Source: Bacillota bacterium
Lineage (GTDB): Bacteria; Bacillota_I; Bacilli_A; Erysipelotrichales; Erysipelotrichaceae
Assembly: GCA_023388995.1 (NCBI GenBank)
Contig: JAEWFD010000024.1
Location: 17,740-81,739 of the forward strand
Direction: 5' to 3'
DNA: 64,000 nt
A program made the position numbers and the translations under genes. This document shows, one piece after another, positions 1-8,370 of this stretch (positions within the stretch are counted from its first letter, which is position 1; each line of letters starts with the position of its first letter). The notes beneath the pieces were generated by a model. The model made no database searches. It was not told the origin of the DNA and saw only the letters and a list, made by a program, of their open reading frames with translations.

Positions 1-1
1 C

Positions 2-652
2 GGGATTGCACTGGATGTTGTGCTGATCCGGCATACCAAAAAAGCAACGCCTGTTGCCAGGCAGATTCTAACTCTGGGGTTAATCATGATATTCCTTGGC
101 ATTGCCCCAATGTTCTATGGGGTTGATCCGCTGCGTTTGCCGCAATTTATTCCAACAGGATCTTTGTCTATTGCCGGTGCGAATATTTCTTACAACGGGT
201 TATTCAATATCGTGTTAGGTCTGGTGATCATGCTGGTCTTATTCTACTTCCTGCAAAAAACCAAATGGGGTCTGGCGGTACGGACCACTGCATCCAATGA
301 GTACACAGCTCGCTTGATGGGAGTGCCTACCAAAACAGTAACCATGGGTGCATGGGCGGTAGCAGCTATGCTAGCCACGCTGGCAGGTGTCATGACGGCA
401 CCATTTACTTCCGTAACCTTGAATTTGATGGACAATGTTCAAATCAATGCATTGATTGCTTGTGTATTTGGCGGCTTCCAATCTTTCTATGGTCCGGTGC
501 TGGCTGCGTATATTATAGGTATTTCGAAAAACTTATTAGCTTTCTATGTAGATTCGAAGTGGGCTGATCAGTTGTTGTATATTGGTATTTTGATCTTCAT
601 CGTCTTCAGGCCGTATGGTTTGATCGGGAAAAAGATCGTGAAGAAAGTTTAG
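2..652 (+). CDS. livH: LivH-type ABC importer permease, 5' end cut by the window
   Basis: This is the C-terminal two thirds of an inner-membrane permease of the branched-chain amino acid (HAAT) ABC importer family. The reading frame is open from base 2, so the GTG at 20 is internal rather than the start; about 216 residues are present against roughly 290 in the family. Several hydrophobic segments are visible, and the cytoplasmic loop with the residues RLMGVPTKTVTMGAWAVA matches the LivH/LivM coupling loop that contacts the ATPase. It ends 11 bases before livM, behind a strong AGGAGG. Family and operon order (H-M-G-F then binding protein) make the assignment firm; the actual substrate cannot be read from the sequence. 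Confidence 0.9.
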   Translation, partial: GIALDVVLIRHTKKATPVARQILTLGLIMIFLGIAPMFYGVDPLRLPQFIPTGSLSIAGANISYNGLFNIVLGLVIMLVLFYFLQKTKWGLAVRTTASNEYTARLMGVPTKTVTMGAWAVAAMLATLAGVMTAPFTSVTLNLMDNVQINALIACVFGGFQSFYGPVLAAYIIGISKNLLAFYVDSKWADQLLYIGILIFIVFRPYGLIGKKIVKKV

Positions 653-663
653 GAGGAACAGCC

Positions 664-1677
664 ATGAAACAACACATGACATGGATCAAGCATCCATATA
701 TCGGCTATCTCCTCATGGGTATCGGCTTATTATTTCTTCCGTCGTTGGCAGCGATGGGTTTGATTAAAAATTCTGTTGTGACTTCTGTTGGCGGAGTGCT
801 GTTCTATGGCATAGCGGCACTTGGCTTCAACATCCTTCTTGGTTACTCCGGCTTAATTTCCCTAGGAACAGCAGGATTTATGGGAGTGGGCGCATATGCA
901 TCAGCGTATTTTGTGGAGAATATGGGATTACCGTTCTTCCTGTCACTGTTCTTATCCGTCCTCATTCCCGTCTTGATCGGGTTGCTCGTAGGACTTGTTT
1001 CCTTGCGCATAGAGGGTATTTATCTTGCTATCGCAACCCTGTGCGTATCGGAAATTCTGCGGAAAACATTTGAGGAGTTTGCAGACGTGACCAATGGCTT
1101 TGCCGGAAAGAATGCCAGCTATCCGATTCTGCCTTTTATCGGTCAGCTGACGCGGACCCAGACGTATTATCTGATTGTTGTGATCTTAATCATCATGGTG
1201 ATGATTACGCACAATATCGTAAACGGAAAAATCGGCAGAGCATTCAATGCAATGCGCGGCAGCGAAGCTGCTGCACAGGCAATGGGTATCAGTTTATTGA
1301 AGTATCGCTTGATGGCGTTTGCACTGGCAACTGCTTATGCAAGTTTATCAGGAGTATTGTATGTACATTATATTCGCGGATCTTTCCCGACTAACTGGAC
1401 TATGAGCTTATCCCTTAATATTTTGGCGATTGTGGTGATCGGTGGATTACGTTCCATTTATGGTACCTTACTAGGTGCATTTGTGGTATTCGGGATTCCC
1501 GACATTGTGATCAAGCAAATTCCGGTTATCAAAGATATTCCGGGTGTATCTTATATTTTCAACGGTGTCTTGATTATCTTAGTGATTCTGTTCTATCCGC
1601 ATGGTGTCATCGGAATCTTCCAGGATATCAAACGGCTGTTTCAGAAGGCAGTGGCTAAGATTGGAGGAAAACAGTGA
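664..1677 (+). CDS. livM: LivM-type ABC importer permease
   Basis: Second membrane subunit of the importer, 337 residues, the usual size for LivM. It shows about eight to nine hydrophobic segments and the coupling loop (GRAFNAMRGSEAAAQAMGI, about residues 190-208), followed by the typical KYRLMAFALATAYASLSG stretch. The start ATG at 664 has TAGGAGGAAC just upstream. Its stop codon TGA shares its last base with the ATG of livG (TGATG), so the two are translationally coupled. LivH and LivM form the heterodimeric channel in this family; transport of branched-chain amino acids is the default inference, but the family also carries amides, urea and other small polar solutes. Confidence 0.93.
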   Translation: MKQHMTWIKHPYIGYLLMGIGLLFLPSLAAMGLIKNSVVTSVGGVLFYGIAALGFNILLGYSGLISLGTAGFMGVGAYASAYFVENMGLPFFLSLFLSVLIPVLIGLLVGLVSLRIEGIYLAIATLCVSEILRKTFEEFADVTNGFAGKNASYPILPFIGQLTRTQTYYLIVVILIIMVMITHNIVNGKIGRAFNAMRGSEAAAQAMGISLLKYRLMAFALATAYASLSGVLYVHYIRGSFPTNWTMSLSLNILAIVVIGGLRSIYGTLLGAFVVFGIPDIVIKQIPVIKDIPGVSYIFNGVLIILVILFYPHGVIGIFQDIKRLFQKAVAKIGGKQ

Positions 1678-2483
1678 TGGCTCAATATGAACTGAATACA
1701 AATGAACTATTGCGCGTGAATCATCTTTCCATCCAGTTTGGCGGCTTAAAAGCAGTGGATGATTTGTCATTTACCATTCAGGAAAATGAGATATTTGGAT
1801 TGATCGGACCTAATGGAGCAGGAAAAACAACAGTGTTTAACTGCATTACCCAATTCTATAAGCCCAATCAAGGAGAAATATTGTTTCGCAGCAATCAAGA
1901 TAAAGTGGTCAATCTGACTGAGCTGAAAGTTCATGAAGTCATTCGCCATGGCTTGGTCCGGACGTTTCAAAATGTAGAATTGATCCGGGAATTGTCTATT
2001 CTGGACAATGTCATGATTGGAGCGCACATTGACTTCAAAACTGATTTGTTTGCGAATGCTTTCAAATTGCCGAAGGCTCGCAAGGAAGAACAGGAATTGC
2101 AGAAGAAAGCAATGGAGATTCTGACTTTCCTTGATATTGCGGATAAGAAAGATCAGCTGGTTGGCGGACAGCCATACGGCATTATGAAAACAGTGGAATT
2201 AGCTCGTACGTTAATGTGCAATCCCAAACTGATTATCTTGGATGAACCGGCAGCAGGCTTGAATGACACGGAAACCTTGCAGCTGGCAAAAACAATCCGT
2301 ACAATCAAGACGAAATTCCAATGTGCTATTTTATTAGTAGAACATGATATGCGCCTGGTAATGGATATTTGCGACCAGATTTGTGCGATTTCCTTTGGCA
2401 AGCATCTGGCAACAGGCTCTCCAAAAGAAATTCAATCCAATAAAGGTGTGCAAGAAGCATATCTGGGAACGGAGGATGCATGA
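1677..2483 (+). CDS. livG: LivG-type ABC importer ATPase
   Basis: ATP-binding subunit of the importer, 268 residues. The Walker A motif GPNGAGKTT is near residue 45, the Walker B LIILDEP near 185, and the switch histidine is in LLVEHDM. The signature segment reads GGQPYGIMKTVELART, a variant of the PYG form found in LivG proteins instead of LSGGQ. I chose ATG 1677 over the in-frame GTG at 1674 because GGAGG (1663-1667) is then nine bases away and the TGATG overlap with livM is preserved. The C-terminal extension ending in AYLGTEDA is characteristic of LivG. Confidence 0.92.
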   Translation: MAQYELNTNELLRVNHLSIQFGGLKAVDDLSFTIQENEIFGLIGPNGAGKTTVFNCITQFYKPNQGEILFRSNQDKVVNLTELKVHEVIRHGLVRTFQNVELIRELSILDNVMIGAHIDFKTDLFANAFKLPKARKEEQELQKKAMEILTFLDIADKKDQLVGGQPYGIMKTVELARTLMCNPKLIILDEPAAGLNDTETLQLAKTIRTIKTKFQCAILLVEHDMRLVMDICDQICAISFGKHLATGSPKEIQSNKGVQEAYLGTEDA

Positions 2484-3211
2484 TGAGTAACAGCATCTTA
2501 TCGATACAAGATCTGAAAGTAAGATATGGCAATATTGAAGCACTCAAGGGTGTCAATATTGATGTGAAAGAAGGTAAAGTAGTAGCGATTCTGGGCGCCA
2601 ACGGTGCCGGTAAAACATCGCTTCTGCGTACCATATCCGGATTAGTCAGTCCGCAAAGTGGAACCATTCAGTTTATGGGCAAAGAAATTGCCAAGCTGGA
2701 TGCCGAAAAGATTGCGGCACTAGGCATTGCCCAAAGTCCGGAAGGACGGCAGATTTTTCGGGATCTGACCGTCGAAGAGAATTTGCGGATTGGTTCATTC
2801 ACTGTCAAAAACAAGGCAGAAGTTGAGAAGAACTATCAGCGTGTATTCAAATACTTCCCGATTTTGAAAGAACGGAAGAACCAAGTGGCGTCTACGTTAT
2901 CCGGTGGCGAGCAGCAAATGCTGGCGATTGGCAGAGCGTTGATGGGCAGTCCTAAAGTATTGCTTTTGGATGAACCATCTTTGGGTTTGGCACCGCTGAT
3001 TGTCCGCGACATCTTCAAAATTATAAAAGAAATTCAGGCAGAAGGCGCAACTGTCATCATCGTCGAGCAAAATGCAAAAAGTACGTTGAAGATTGCGGAT
3101 TATGCGTATGTAATTGAACTGGGGGAGATCAGCATGGAAGGAGAAGCACAAGAACTGCTTCACAATCCAAAACTGATCGAGGCATACTTGGGGTCTAGTG
3201 AAGGAGTATAG
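2483..3211 (+). CDS. livF: LivF-type ABC importer ATPase
   Basis: Second ATPase of the importer, about 242 residues. It has Walker A GANGAGKTS, the signature LSGGEQQMLAIGRAL, Walker B VLLLDEPSLGLAP and the switch region VIIVEQNA, all in the LivF form. Two ATGs sit back to back at 2480 and 2483. The second gives seven bases of spacing from GGAGG (2471-2475) and is preferred, but both overlap the livG stop, so the subunits are coupled either way. The protein ends in the usual EAYLG segment. LivG and LivF normally act as a heterodimer on the LivH/LivM channel. Confidence 0.92.
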   Translation: MSNSILSIQDLKVRYGNIEALKGVNIDVKEGKVVAILGANGAGKTSLLRTISGLVSPQSGTIQFMGKEIAKLDAEKIAALGIAQSPEGRQIFRDLTVEENLRIGSFTVKNKAEVEKNYQRVFKYFPILKERKNQVASTLSGGEQQMLAIGRALMGSPKVLLLDEPSLGLAPLIVRDIFKIIKEIQAEGATVIIVEQNAKSTLKIADYAYVIELGEISMEGEAQELLHNPKLIEAYLGSSEGV

Positions 3212-3230
3212 CTATTACTCTGAAATAGCT
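3210..3230 (+). promoter_or_regulatory. Intercistronic hairpin before the binding-protein gene
   Basis: AGCTATT (3210-3216) pairs with AATAGCT (3224-3230) across a seven-base loop. It begins in the livF stop codon and has no U-tract, so it does not look like a terminator. A plausible role is protecting the 5' end of the binding-protein message after processing. That role is inferred. Confidence 0.45.
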
Positions 3231-3255
3231 CAACATATAGTTATAGGAGGAACAT

Positions 3256-4479
3256 ATGAAGAAGATTTTATCTATCTTGGCAATTGCTGCACTACTTGCA
3301 GGATGCGCGAACGGCGGCAAAGAAACGCCAAAAGAAGAAACAGCACAAGGCGTTACTGACACAACGGTAAAAGTTGCGAACTGTGCAACCACATCTGGTG
3401 CTTTCGCTCCGGTTGGAACACCATTCCTGGCTGGTATGCGTGCTTACTTCCAAATGGTAAATGAAGAAGGCGGCGTAAACGGACGCAAAATTGAATTTGT
3501 GAACAAAGATGATGAATTTGATCCGGCAAAAGGAAAAGCATGTCTGCAAGAAATGGTGGAAGACGAAAAAGTATTTGCTATCGTCGGACATTTCGGTACA
3601 CCAGTTGTTGCTGCTACTATTGAAGACTTAAAAGAATACGGAATTCCTGCAGTTTACTTTGCAACCGGTATCGGACAATTGTATAATGATAATGCAACTG
3701 GCCGTGACCGCAATATCTTCCCTGTTCAACCAATTTATAAGACAGAAGGAAGAATCATGGTTGCTCGTATGGTGGGGAACTTTGAAAACAAAAAAATCGG
3801 TATCATTTATACCAATGATGATGCTGGGAAAGACATCCTTTGGGGTGCTCAGCAACAAGCAAAAGAATTGGGTATTGAATTAGTAGAACAACAAGTTGCA
3901 GTTGCTTCAACAGACGTTTCTGCAGCAGTTACAGCATTGAAAGATGCAAACGTAGATGGTGTTATTGCAGGAGCAATCCAAGCAACATTCCCTACAATCG
4001 TAAAAGAATTGGCAGCACAAGCAGTGAATAAACCAGTTATCACAACTTATGTAAACGTGTCCGGTGCAATGTCTGATGCTGTTGCGGCAGAAATTGCTGG
4101 CAAGTTTGAAGTATACGGCAATGGCTGGGTAGCACTTGGTGCTGAAAAAGCGGATGCAATTGCGAAGTATGCTGATTGGGTAAAGAAATCCAGTGGTTCT
4201 GATGAATATGCCGCAAATGCGTATGCTATGACAGGTTGGATCGCAGGCCACTTCTTCACTGAAGCATTGAAGGGTGTTGACGGTACTTTGACTTGGGAAA
4301 ATTATATGAATGCATTGGAAGCAAAACCAATTGAAAATCCATTCGGCGGAACAATTTCTTATGCGAACGGTTCTCGTTTGGGAACTCAAGAAATGAATCT
4401 TTCCAAAATTGATACAACGACGAAAGCATGGGTAGAAGTATATCCGCTTCAATCGATGAATTCTATTTTAGGGAAGTAA
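3256..4479 (+). CDS. LivJ/LivK-type solute-binding lipoprotein
   Basis: Extracytoplasmic receptor of the importer, 407 residues. The N-terminus is a lipoprotein signal (MKKILSILAI, lipobox LLAGC, lipidated Cys17) followed by a charged linker. From about residue 38 it has the type I periplasmic-binding fold of the Peripla_BP_6 group: a leading VKVANCATTSG strand, AGMRAYFQMVNEEGGVNGR, and the KACLQEMVEDEKVFAIVG helix-strand pair. AGGAGG at 3246 sets the start. Its codons are richer in A- and T-ending synonyms than those of the permease genes, as often seen in highly expressed binding proteins. Ligand identity is not readable; branched-chain amino acids are the family default. Confidence 0.9.
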   Translation: MKKILSILAIAALLAGCANGGKETPKEETAQGVTDTTVKVANCATTSGAFAPVGTPFLAGMRAYFQMVNEEGGVNGRKIEFVNKDDEFDPAKGKACLQEMVEDEKVFAIVGHFGTPVVAATIEDLKEYGIPAVYFATGIGQLYNDNATGRDRNIFPVQPIYKTEGRIMVARMVGNFENKKIGIIYTNDDAGKDILWGAQQQAKELGIELVEQQVAVASTDVSAAVTALKDANVDGVIAGAIQATFPTIVKELAAQAVNKPVITTYVNVSGAMSDAVAAEIAGKFEVYGNGWVALGAEKADAIAKYADWVKKSSGSDEYAANAYAMTGWIAGHFFTEALKGVDGTLTWENYMNALEAKPIENPFGGTISYANGSRLGTQEMNLSKIDTTTKAWVEVYPLQSMNSILGK

Positions 4480-4497
4480 GAAATCATGAAATAAGCA

Positions 4498-4520
4498 TAG
4501 GGAGAATCTGATTCTCCCTA
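4498..4520 (+). terminator. Hairpin after the binding-protein gene (partial terminator)
   Basis: A perfect ten-base-pair stem, TAGGGAGAAT (4498-4507) and ATTCTCCCTA (4511-4520), closes a CTG loop. It is followed by TCTTTCT, a poor U-tract. The next gene begins only 24 bases later and no separate promoter is evident, so this is probably a leaky terminator or 3' stabiliser that lowers expression of the CoA-transferase relative to the binding protein. Confidence 0.6.
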
Positions 4521-4544
4521 TCTTTCTATCAAGGAGGAACTTTG

Positions 4545-5858
4545 ATGTATCAAGATAAATTTATTACGGTTGACCAAGCTCTTGCACTCGTAAAATCCGA
4601 TGATCATATTGTTACCGGATTAGGAGCTGCAGAAGGCAGAGCTTTCTTATCACAGTTGCACACCATTCATGACCGTGTCAAGAATGTGGTATTGTGGAAT
4701 TGCTTGCCGATGATGGGCTATGAATTCTACATGAATCCGGAGTATCGCTACTCTTTTGGCGTTGAAGGCTGGTTTTATAATGGTGATCTTCGCCGCAATC
4801 ATAAGAATGGCAATATTTCCTTTATTCCAAACCACCTGCATCTGGCAGCTACCAAACGGTTGGCATGGCGCAATCCGGATATTTATATCGGATCAGCTTC
4901 AATGCCGGATAAGCACGGCTATATTTCGCTCTCACTAAGTAATACTTATGAAAAAAGAATGATTGAAGCAGCGAAAATTTCTATTTTGGAAGTCAATCCC
5001 AACTTCCCGCGCACGTTCGGTGATGTCCAAGTGCATGTCAGTGAAATCGATTATTTGATACAGGCGGACTACGAAGTACCGGTGTTGCCGGATGTTCCAT
5101 CCAATGACAAGGATCGCATGATCGGTAATTTTATTGCTGAGCGTGTAAATGACGGAGACTGCATTCAGCTTGGCATCGGCGGGATTCCCAATGCGGTAGC
5201 TGATGCTTTGGTGCATAAAAAAGATTTGGGAGTGCATACCGAAATGATGACCAGCGGAATCATGAAGCTGGCGAAACTTGGTGTGATTAATGGTTCCAAG
5301 AAACAGCAGCACCAAGGAAAAATTGTTGCAACGTTTATCATGGGTACCAAAGAATTATATGAATTTGTTGATGACAATCCTTCTATTGCTATTTTTGATG
5401 GGCACTATACCAATGATCCGGCTATTATCGGCTTAAATGACAATCAGATATCTATCAATACCACACTGGAAATTGATTTGACAGGACAATGTGCGTCTGA
5501 ATCAATTGGTTCGACACAATTCAGCGGAACAGGCGGTCAATCAGATACAGCAGTGGGAGCACAAAATTCTAAAAATGGACGCTCTTTTATTGCTTTATAT
5601 TCCACTGCAATGGTAAAGAATCCGGAGACCGGCGAACGGGAAGAAATCTCCAAAATTGTTCCTTCTTTAAAACCGGGAGCAGCAGTTTCCTTGTCTCGCA
5701 ACGATGTTGACTATGTGGTAACCGAGTATGGGGTAGCCGCACTGCGCGGTACCAGCATTAGAGAACGTGTTGATTTATTAATTAATATTGCGCATCCAAA
5801 ATTCAGGGAACAATTACGCAAAGATGCTTTGGCACTTGGCCTGATTTATGAAAAGTAG
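4545..5858 (+). CDS. Acetyl-CoA hydrolase/transferase family CoA-transferase
   Basis: A 437-residue CoA-transferase of the family that includes butyryl-CoA:acetate and 4-hydroxybutyrate CoA-transferases. Visible landmarks are the GIGGIPNAVADAL turn, VHTEMMTSG with the likely catalytic glutamate at residue 233, QCASESIGSTQFSGTGGQ with the oxyanion/CoA loop, and the C-terminal VVTEYGVAALRGTSIRERV. In this family CoA moves from an acyl-CoA to a carboxylate through a glutamyl-CoA intermediate. The start is ATG 4545, seven bases after AGGAGG; an in-frame TTG at 4542 is less likely. It follows an amino-acid type importer and precedes an alpha/beta hydrolase by eight bases, suggesting use of an imported or derived organic acid. 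Acyl specificity is unresolved. Confidence 0.88.
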   Translation: MYQDKFITVDQALALVKSDDHIVTGLGAAEGRAFLSQLHTIHDRVKNVVLWNCLPMMGYEFYMNPEYRYSFGVEGWFYNGDLRRNHKNGNISFIPNHLHLAATKRLAWRNPDIYIGSASMPDKHGYISLSLSNTYEKRMIEAAKISILEVNPNFPRTFGDVQVHVSEIDYLIQADYEVPVLPDVPSNDKDRMIGNFIAERVNDGDCIQLGIGGIPNAVADALVHKKDLGVHTEMMTSGIMKLAKLGVINGSKKQQHQGKIVATFIMGTKELYEFVDDNPSIAIFDGHYTNDPAIIGLNDNQISINTTLEIDLTGQCASESIGSTQFSGTGGQSDTAVGAQNSKNGRSFIALYSTAMVKNPETGEREEISKIVPSLKPGAAVSLSRNDVDYVVTEYGVAALRGTSIRERVDLLINIAHPKFREQLRKDALALGLIYEK

Positions 5859-5866
5859 GTAGCACC

Positions 5867-6682
5867 ATGCCAACCTTTCAATTTCAAAATAAAAATATAA
5901 ATTATCGTGTTGTCGGTACGGGGAAACCACTCGTGATGCTGAATGGCATTATGATGTCTACGATGAGCTGGCTTCCGTTCGAAGAAGAGCTTTCGCGATT
6001 TAATCAGCTGATTTTGGTTGATATGCTGGACCAAGGACAATCCGACAAAATGGATGCAGAGTTCAAGCAGGAAATCCAAGCGGATGTCGTGAAGGCCTTG
6101 TGCGACCATCTTGAATTAACGAAAATTGCATTGTTCGGCACTTCTTATGGCGGTGAAGTAGCCTTGCAGTTTGCCGTGAAGTATGGCAGCTATGTAGAGC
6201 GCTTGATTTTGTTTAATACCGTTTCTTATACCAATGCCTGGCTGCAGGAAATTGGCGAGGCATGGAATCATGCGGCTTCATCGCCGGCAGCATATTATGC
6301 AACGACAATTCCGGTTATTTATTCACCAATGTTTTATGACCGCAAGAAAGAATGGATGAAAGCGCGCAAAGAAATCTTGGTAAAAGGAGCTTTTGCCAAC
6401 AAAGTATTTATGGACAGCATGGTTCGCTTAACCAATAGCTCCAATTCCTTTGATGTGCGCAGCCAATTGCATACAATTACTGCCCCAACTTTGATAATTG
6501 GCAGTGAGAACGATCATATTACCCCGTTGGAAGAACAACGCTACTTGCAAGAACAGATTCCCAATGCAGACTTAATTGTTTTGCCTAACACCGGACATGC
6601 TTCTTTCTATGAGCGGCCAATGGTGTTTGTAGCCTTGGTTATGGGCTTTGTGAATATGGAGAAAACTACATTTGCCTTATAA
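5867..6682 (+). CDS. Alpha/beta hydrolase (first of two paralogues)
   Basis: Cytoplasmic alpha/beta-fold hydrolase, 271 residues, no signal peptide. The catalytic triad is readable: nucleophile Ser93 in FGTSYGGE, Asp216 in GSENDHITP, and His244 in NTGHASFYERP. The oxyanion turn is LNGIMM, near residue 26. It starts eight bases after the CoA-transferase stop and has only a weak AGGTAG site, so translation may depend on its neighbour. The related gene at 7412 shares the NG(I/V)M turn and the GTSYGGEVA elbow. Hydrolysis of an ester, thioester or lactone is the family expectation; the substrate is unknown. Confidence 0.85.
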   Translation: MPTFQFQNKNINYRVVGTGKPLVMLNGIMMSTMSWLPFEEELSRFNQLILVDMLDQGQSDKMDAEFKQEIQADVVKALCDHLELTKIALFGTSYGGEVALQFAVKYGSYVERLILFNTVSYTNAWLQEIGEAWNHAASSPAAYYATTIPVIYSPMFYDRKKEWMKARKEILVKGAFANKVFMDSMVRLTNSSNSFDVRSQLHTITAPTLIIGSENDHITPLEEQRYLQEQIPNADLIVLPNTGHASFYERPMVFVALVMGFVNMEKTTFAL

Positions 6683-6691
6683 ATTCAGGGA

Positions 6692-6720
6692 TTTGTTTGA
6701 AAAGTAATGTAAATTATGAT
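6692..6720 (+). promoter_or_regulatory. Candidate promoter of the TetR gene
   Basis: A -35-like TTTGTT (6692-6697) lies 17 bases before TATGAT (6715-6720). The -35 is weak, but the position 40 bases before the TetR start and after a stop codon is suitable. Confidence 0.4.
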
Positions 6721-6759
6721 ACCATGTGTTCGCTATAGTGACTGATAAGGAGATGTGTT

Positions 6760-7356
6760 ATGCTGCATAATTTAGTAAATTTGCCCAAAACCAAACGCGG
6801 AGAGCAAACTCTGGAGAAGATTGCCAGGGCAGCTGAACAAACATTTGGGAGTAAGGGATATTACCACACCTCCATCAATGATATTGCAACCGCTGCGAAT
6901 GTAGCACCTGGTACGATCTATATTTATTTTAATGATAAGTATACATTGTACTGCTATTTGCTGCTGCAATACAGCCATGAAATCAGAAAGCATATTGCCC
7001 TGCGCACCAAGGAATGCAAGACCAGAGTTGAACAAGAAAAGTATGGTCTGATTGCGTTTTTGGAAACGATTCGGGAAAAACGTTATATGTACAATATTAT
7101 CTGGGAATCTTTGTATATTGAGAAGCAGCTTTTTGTGGACTATTACGAAGAATTCTCGCAGAAATACGCAATCGGAATTGAAGATGCCCAGTCAAAAGGG
7201 GAAATGAAACAATATGATCCGACGCTTTTAGCCTATGTTCTGATGGGAGTATCCAACTTTGTCGGTTTAAAATATGTGATCTTTGAAGATGGTCATGATT
7301 TAGAAAAAATTGCCGAAGAAGTGATTGCAATGCTCCGGGATGGTATTTTCAAATAG
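6760..7356 (+). CDS. TetR/AcrR family transcriptional regulator
   Basis: A 198-residue repressor-type protein. Residues about 15-62 form the TetR DNA-binding domain (ARAAEQTFGSKGYYHTSINDIA, then ANVAPGTIYIYFNDK, the recognition helix region). The rest is a helical ligand-binding and dimerisation domain that I cannot assign to an effector. AAGGAG at 6747-6752 fixes the start. It sits between two paralogous alpha/beta hydrolase genes on the same strand, so these are the natural candidates for regulation. A perfect short palindrome directly before the second hydrolase could be its operator. Confidence 0.9.
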   Translation: MLHNLVNLPKTKRGEQTLEKIARAAEQTFGSKGYYHTSINDIATAANVAPGTIYIYFNDKYTLYCYLLLQYSHEIRKHIALRTKECKTRVEQEKYGLIAFLETIREKRYMYNIIWESLYIEKQLFVDYYEEFSQKYAIGIEDAQSKGEMKQYDPTLLAYVLMGVSNFVGLKYVIFEDGHDLEKIAEEVIAMLRDGIFK

Positions 7357-7375
7357 GTGGTTGAAAACTTGCGGG

Positions 7376-7402
7376 TATAATTGTTTCATTTGATGAATCA
7401 AA
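7376..7402 (+). promoter_or_regulatory. -10 element and palindromic candidate operator
   Basis: TATAAT (7376-7381) is followed by TTTGATGAATCAAA (7389-7402), whose six-base arms TTTGAT and ATCAAA are perfectly complementary. The palindrome would cover the transcript start and its last bases run into the AAAGGAG ribosome site (7400-7406). No good -35 is seen at 17 bases. Binding by the adjacent TetR protein is inferred. Confidence 0.4.
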
Positions 7403-7411
7403 GGAGAAACG

Positions 7412-8233
7412 ATGAGCAAGCTGAAAATTCAAGAGTATGAGATTTATTATGAAGTCAAAGGCAATGTGCATGCTGCGGAAACCATCGTCTTTCTGAATGG
7501 TGTTATGGCGTCTGCCAGCAGCTGGCATTATCAAATAAAAGCATTAGAGAAGCAGTACCGGATTATTTGTCAGGATTTCAAAGGACAATTGCTGTCTGAC
7601 AAACCGGCAGGACCATATACGTTTGCGCAACATGCTGCGGATGTGATCGCTTTGCTGGATCATCTGGGACTCGAGAAGGTCCATCTTGCAGGAACATCAT
7701 ATGGTGGAGAAGTTGCGATGAAACTGGCAATCCTATATCCGGCCCGAGTCAAAACAATCACTGTGATTGATTCGGTGAGTGAACTGGATGAACTTTTGAA
7801 AGCCAATATTCATCATTGGAAGTCTTTGGCTTCCAAAGCCAAAACACCACAAACCAAAAAAGACTTTTTCTATGGCATGCTGCCAAGCATCTACGGTGCT
7901 TCTTTCGTAAAAGAGCAGCGTGCTCTTTTGGATGTTAGAGCAGAAGCCACGTCCAATATGGATGATAGCTACTTTGAAGGTCAAATGCAGCTGTATGAAA
8001 CTTTTTTGACAGATGTAATAATGACTGATGAACTGCATCATATTACTTGCCCTGCTTTGATTGTGGTGGGTGAGAATGATTACTTGAAACCGGTCAAGTT
8101 CTCCCGGTTGATTCATGAAAAAATCAAGGACTCAGAATTTGTGATTGTTCCTAATTGCGGACATGTCTTGATTTTTGAGAGGTATCAGGAATTGAACACC
8201 TTGCTTTTGGGTTTTATCGGAAAGCATGCTTAA
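7412..8233 (+). CDS. Alpha/beta hydrolase (second paralogue)
   Basis: A 273-residue alpha/beta hydrolase, clearly related to the protein at 5867. The triad is Ser96 in LAGTSYGGE, Asp223 in GENDYLKP, and His251 in PNCGHVLIFE. The oxyanion turn is LNGVMAS. The cap region (about residues 125-205) differs strongly from that of the first copy, which suggests a different substrate rather than a recent duplication. The start follows AAAGGAG by five bases. It ends the local gene group, with a strong hairpin just after its stop. Confidence 0.85.
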   Translation: MSKLKIQEYEIYYEVKGNVHAAETIVFLNGVMASASSWHYQIKALEKQYRIICQDFKGQLLSDKPAGPYTFAQHAADVIALLDHLGLEKVHLAGTSYGGEVAMKLAILYPARVKTITVIDSVSELDELLKANIHHWKSLASKAKTPQTKKDFFYGMLPSIYGASFVKEQRALLDVRAEATSNMDDSYFEGQMQLYETFLTDVIMTDELHHITCPALIVVGENDYLKPVKFSRLIHEKIKDSEFVIVPNCGHVLIFERYQELNTLLLGFIGKHA

Positions 8234-8235
8234 AT

Positions 8236-8278
8236 GATAAAGACCCTCCAGGATGACTGTCATCTTTGGAGGGTTATC
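8236..8278 (+). terminator. Strong hairpin after hydrolase 2
   Basis: ACCCTCCA (8243-8250) pairs with TGGAGGGT (8267-8274). GATGA/TCATC pairs inside it and GATA/TATC outside. There is no U-tract, so termination is likely but not certain. Confidence 0.55.
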
Positions 8279-8301
8279 CATATTAAGGTATAGATTAACA
8301 A

Positions 8302-8330
8302 TTGCTTCTGAAACTATGATATGGGATAAT
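8302..8330 (+). promoter_or_regulatory. Promoter of the PRPP synthetase gene
   Basis: TTGCTT (8302-8307), a 17-base spacer and GATAAT (8325-8330) with an upstream TGG that makes an extended -10. It lies 41 bases before the start codon. Confidence 0.6.
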
Positions 8331-8370
8331 AACTAAGAAAAAGAAGTTGCATAGAAATGAGGATGTAGAA

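Noticed and set aside
3907..4452. Long antisense frame (181 codons) under the livJ-type gene
   Set aside because: Rich in Cys, Ile and Phe as expected from the reverse complement of a GCA/GAA-rich gene. No ribosome site, and the plus-strand gene is certain.
4545..5858. Citrate lyase alpha or succinyl-CoA:3-ketoacid CoA-transferase identity
   Set aside because: The QxxSExIG...GTGGQ and VTEYGVAxLRG segments are those of the acetyl-CoA hydrolase/transferase family, and no citrate lyase partner genes are nearby.
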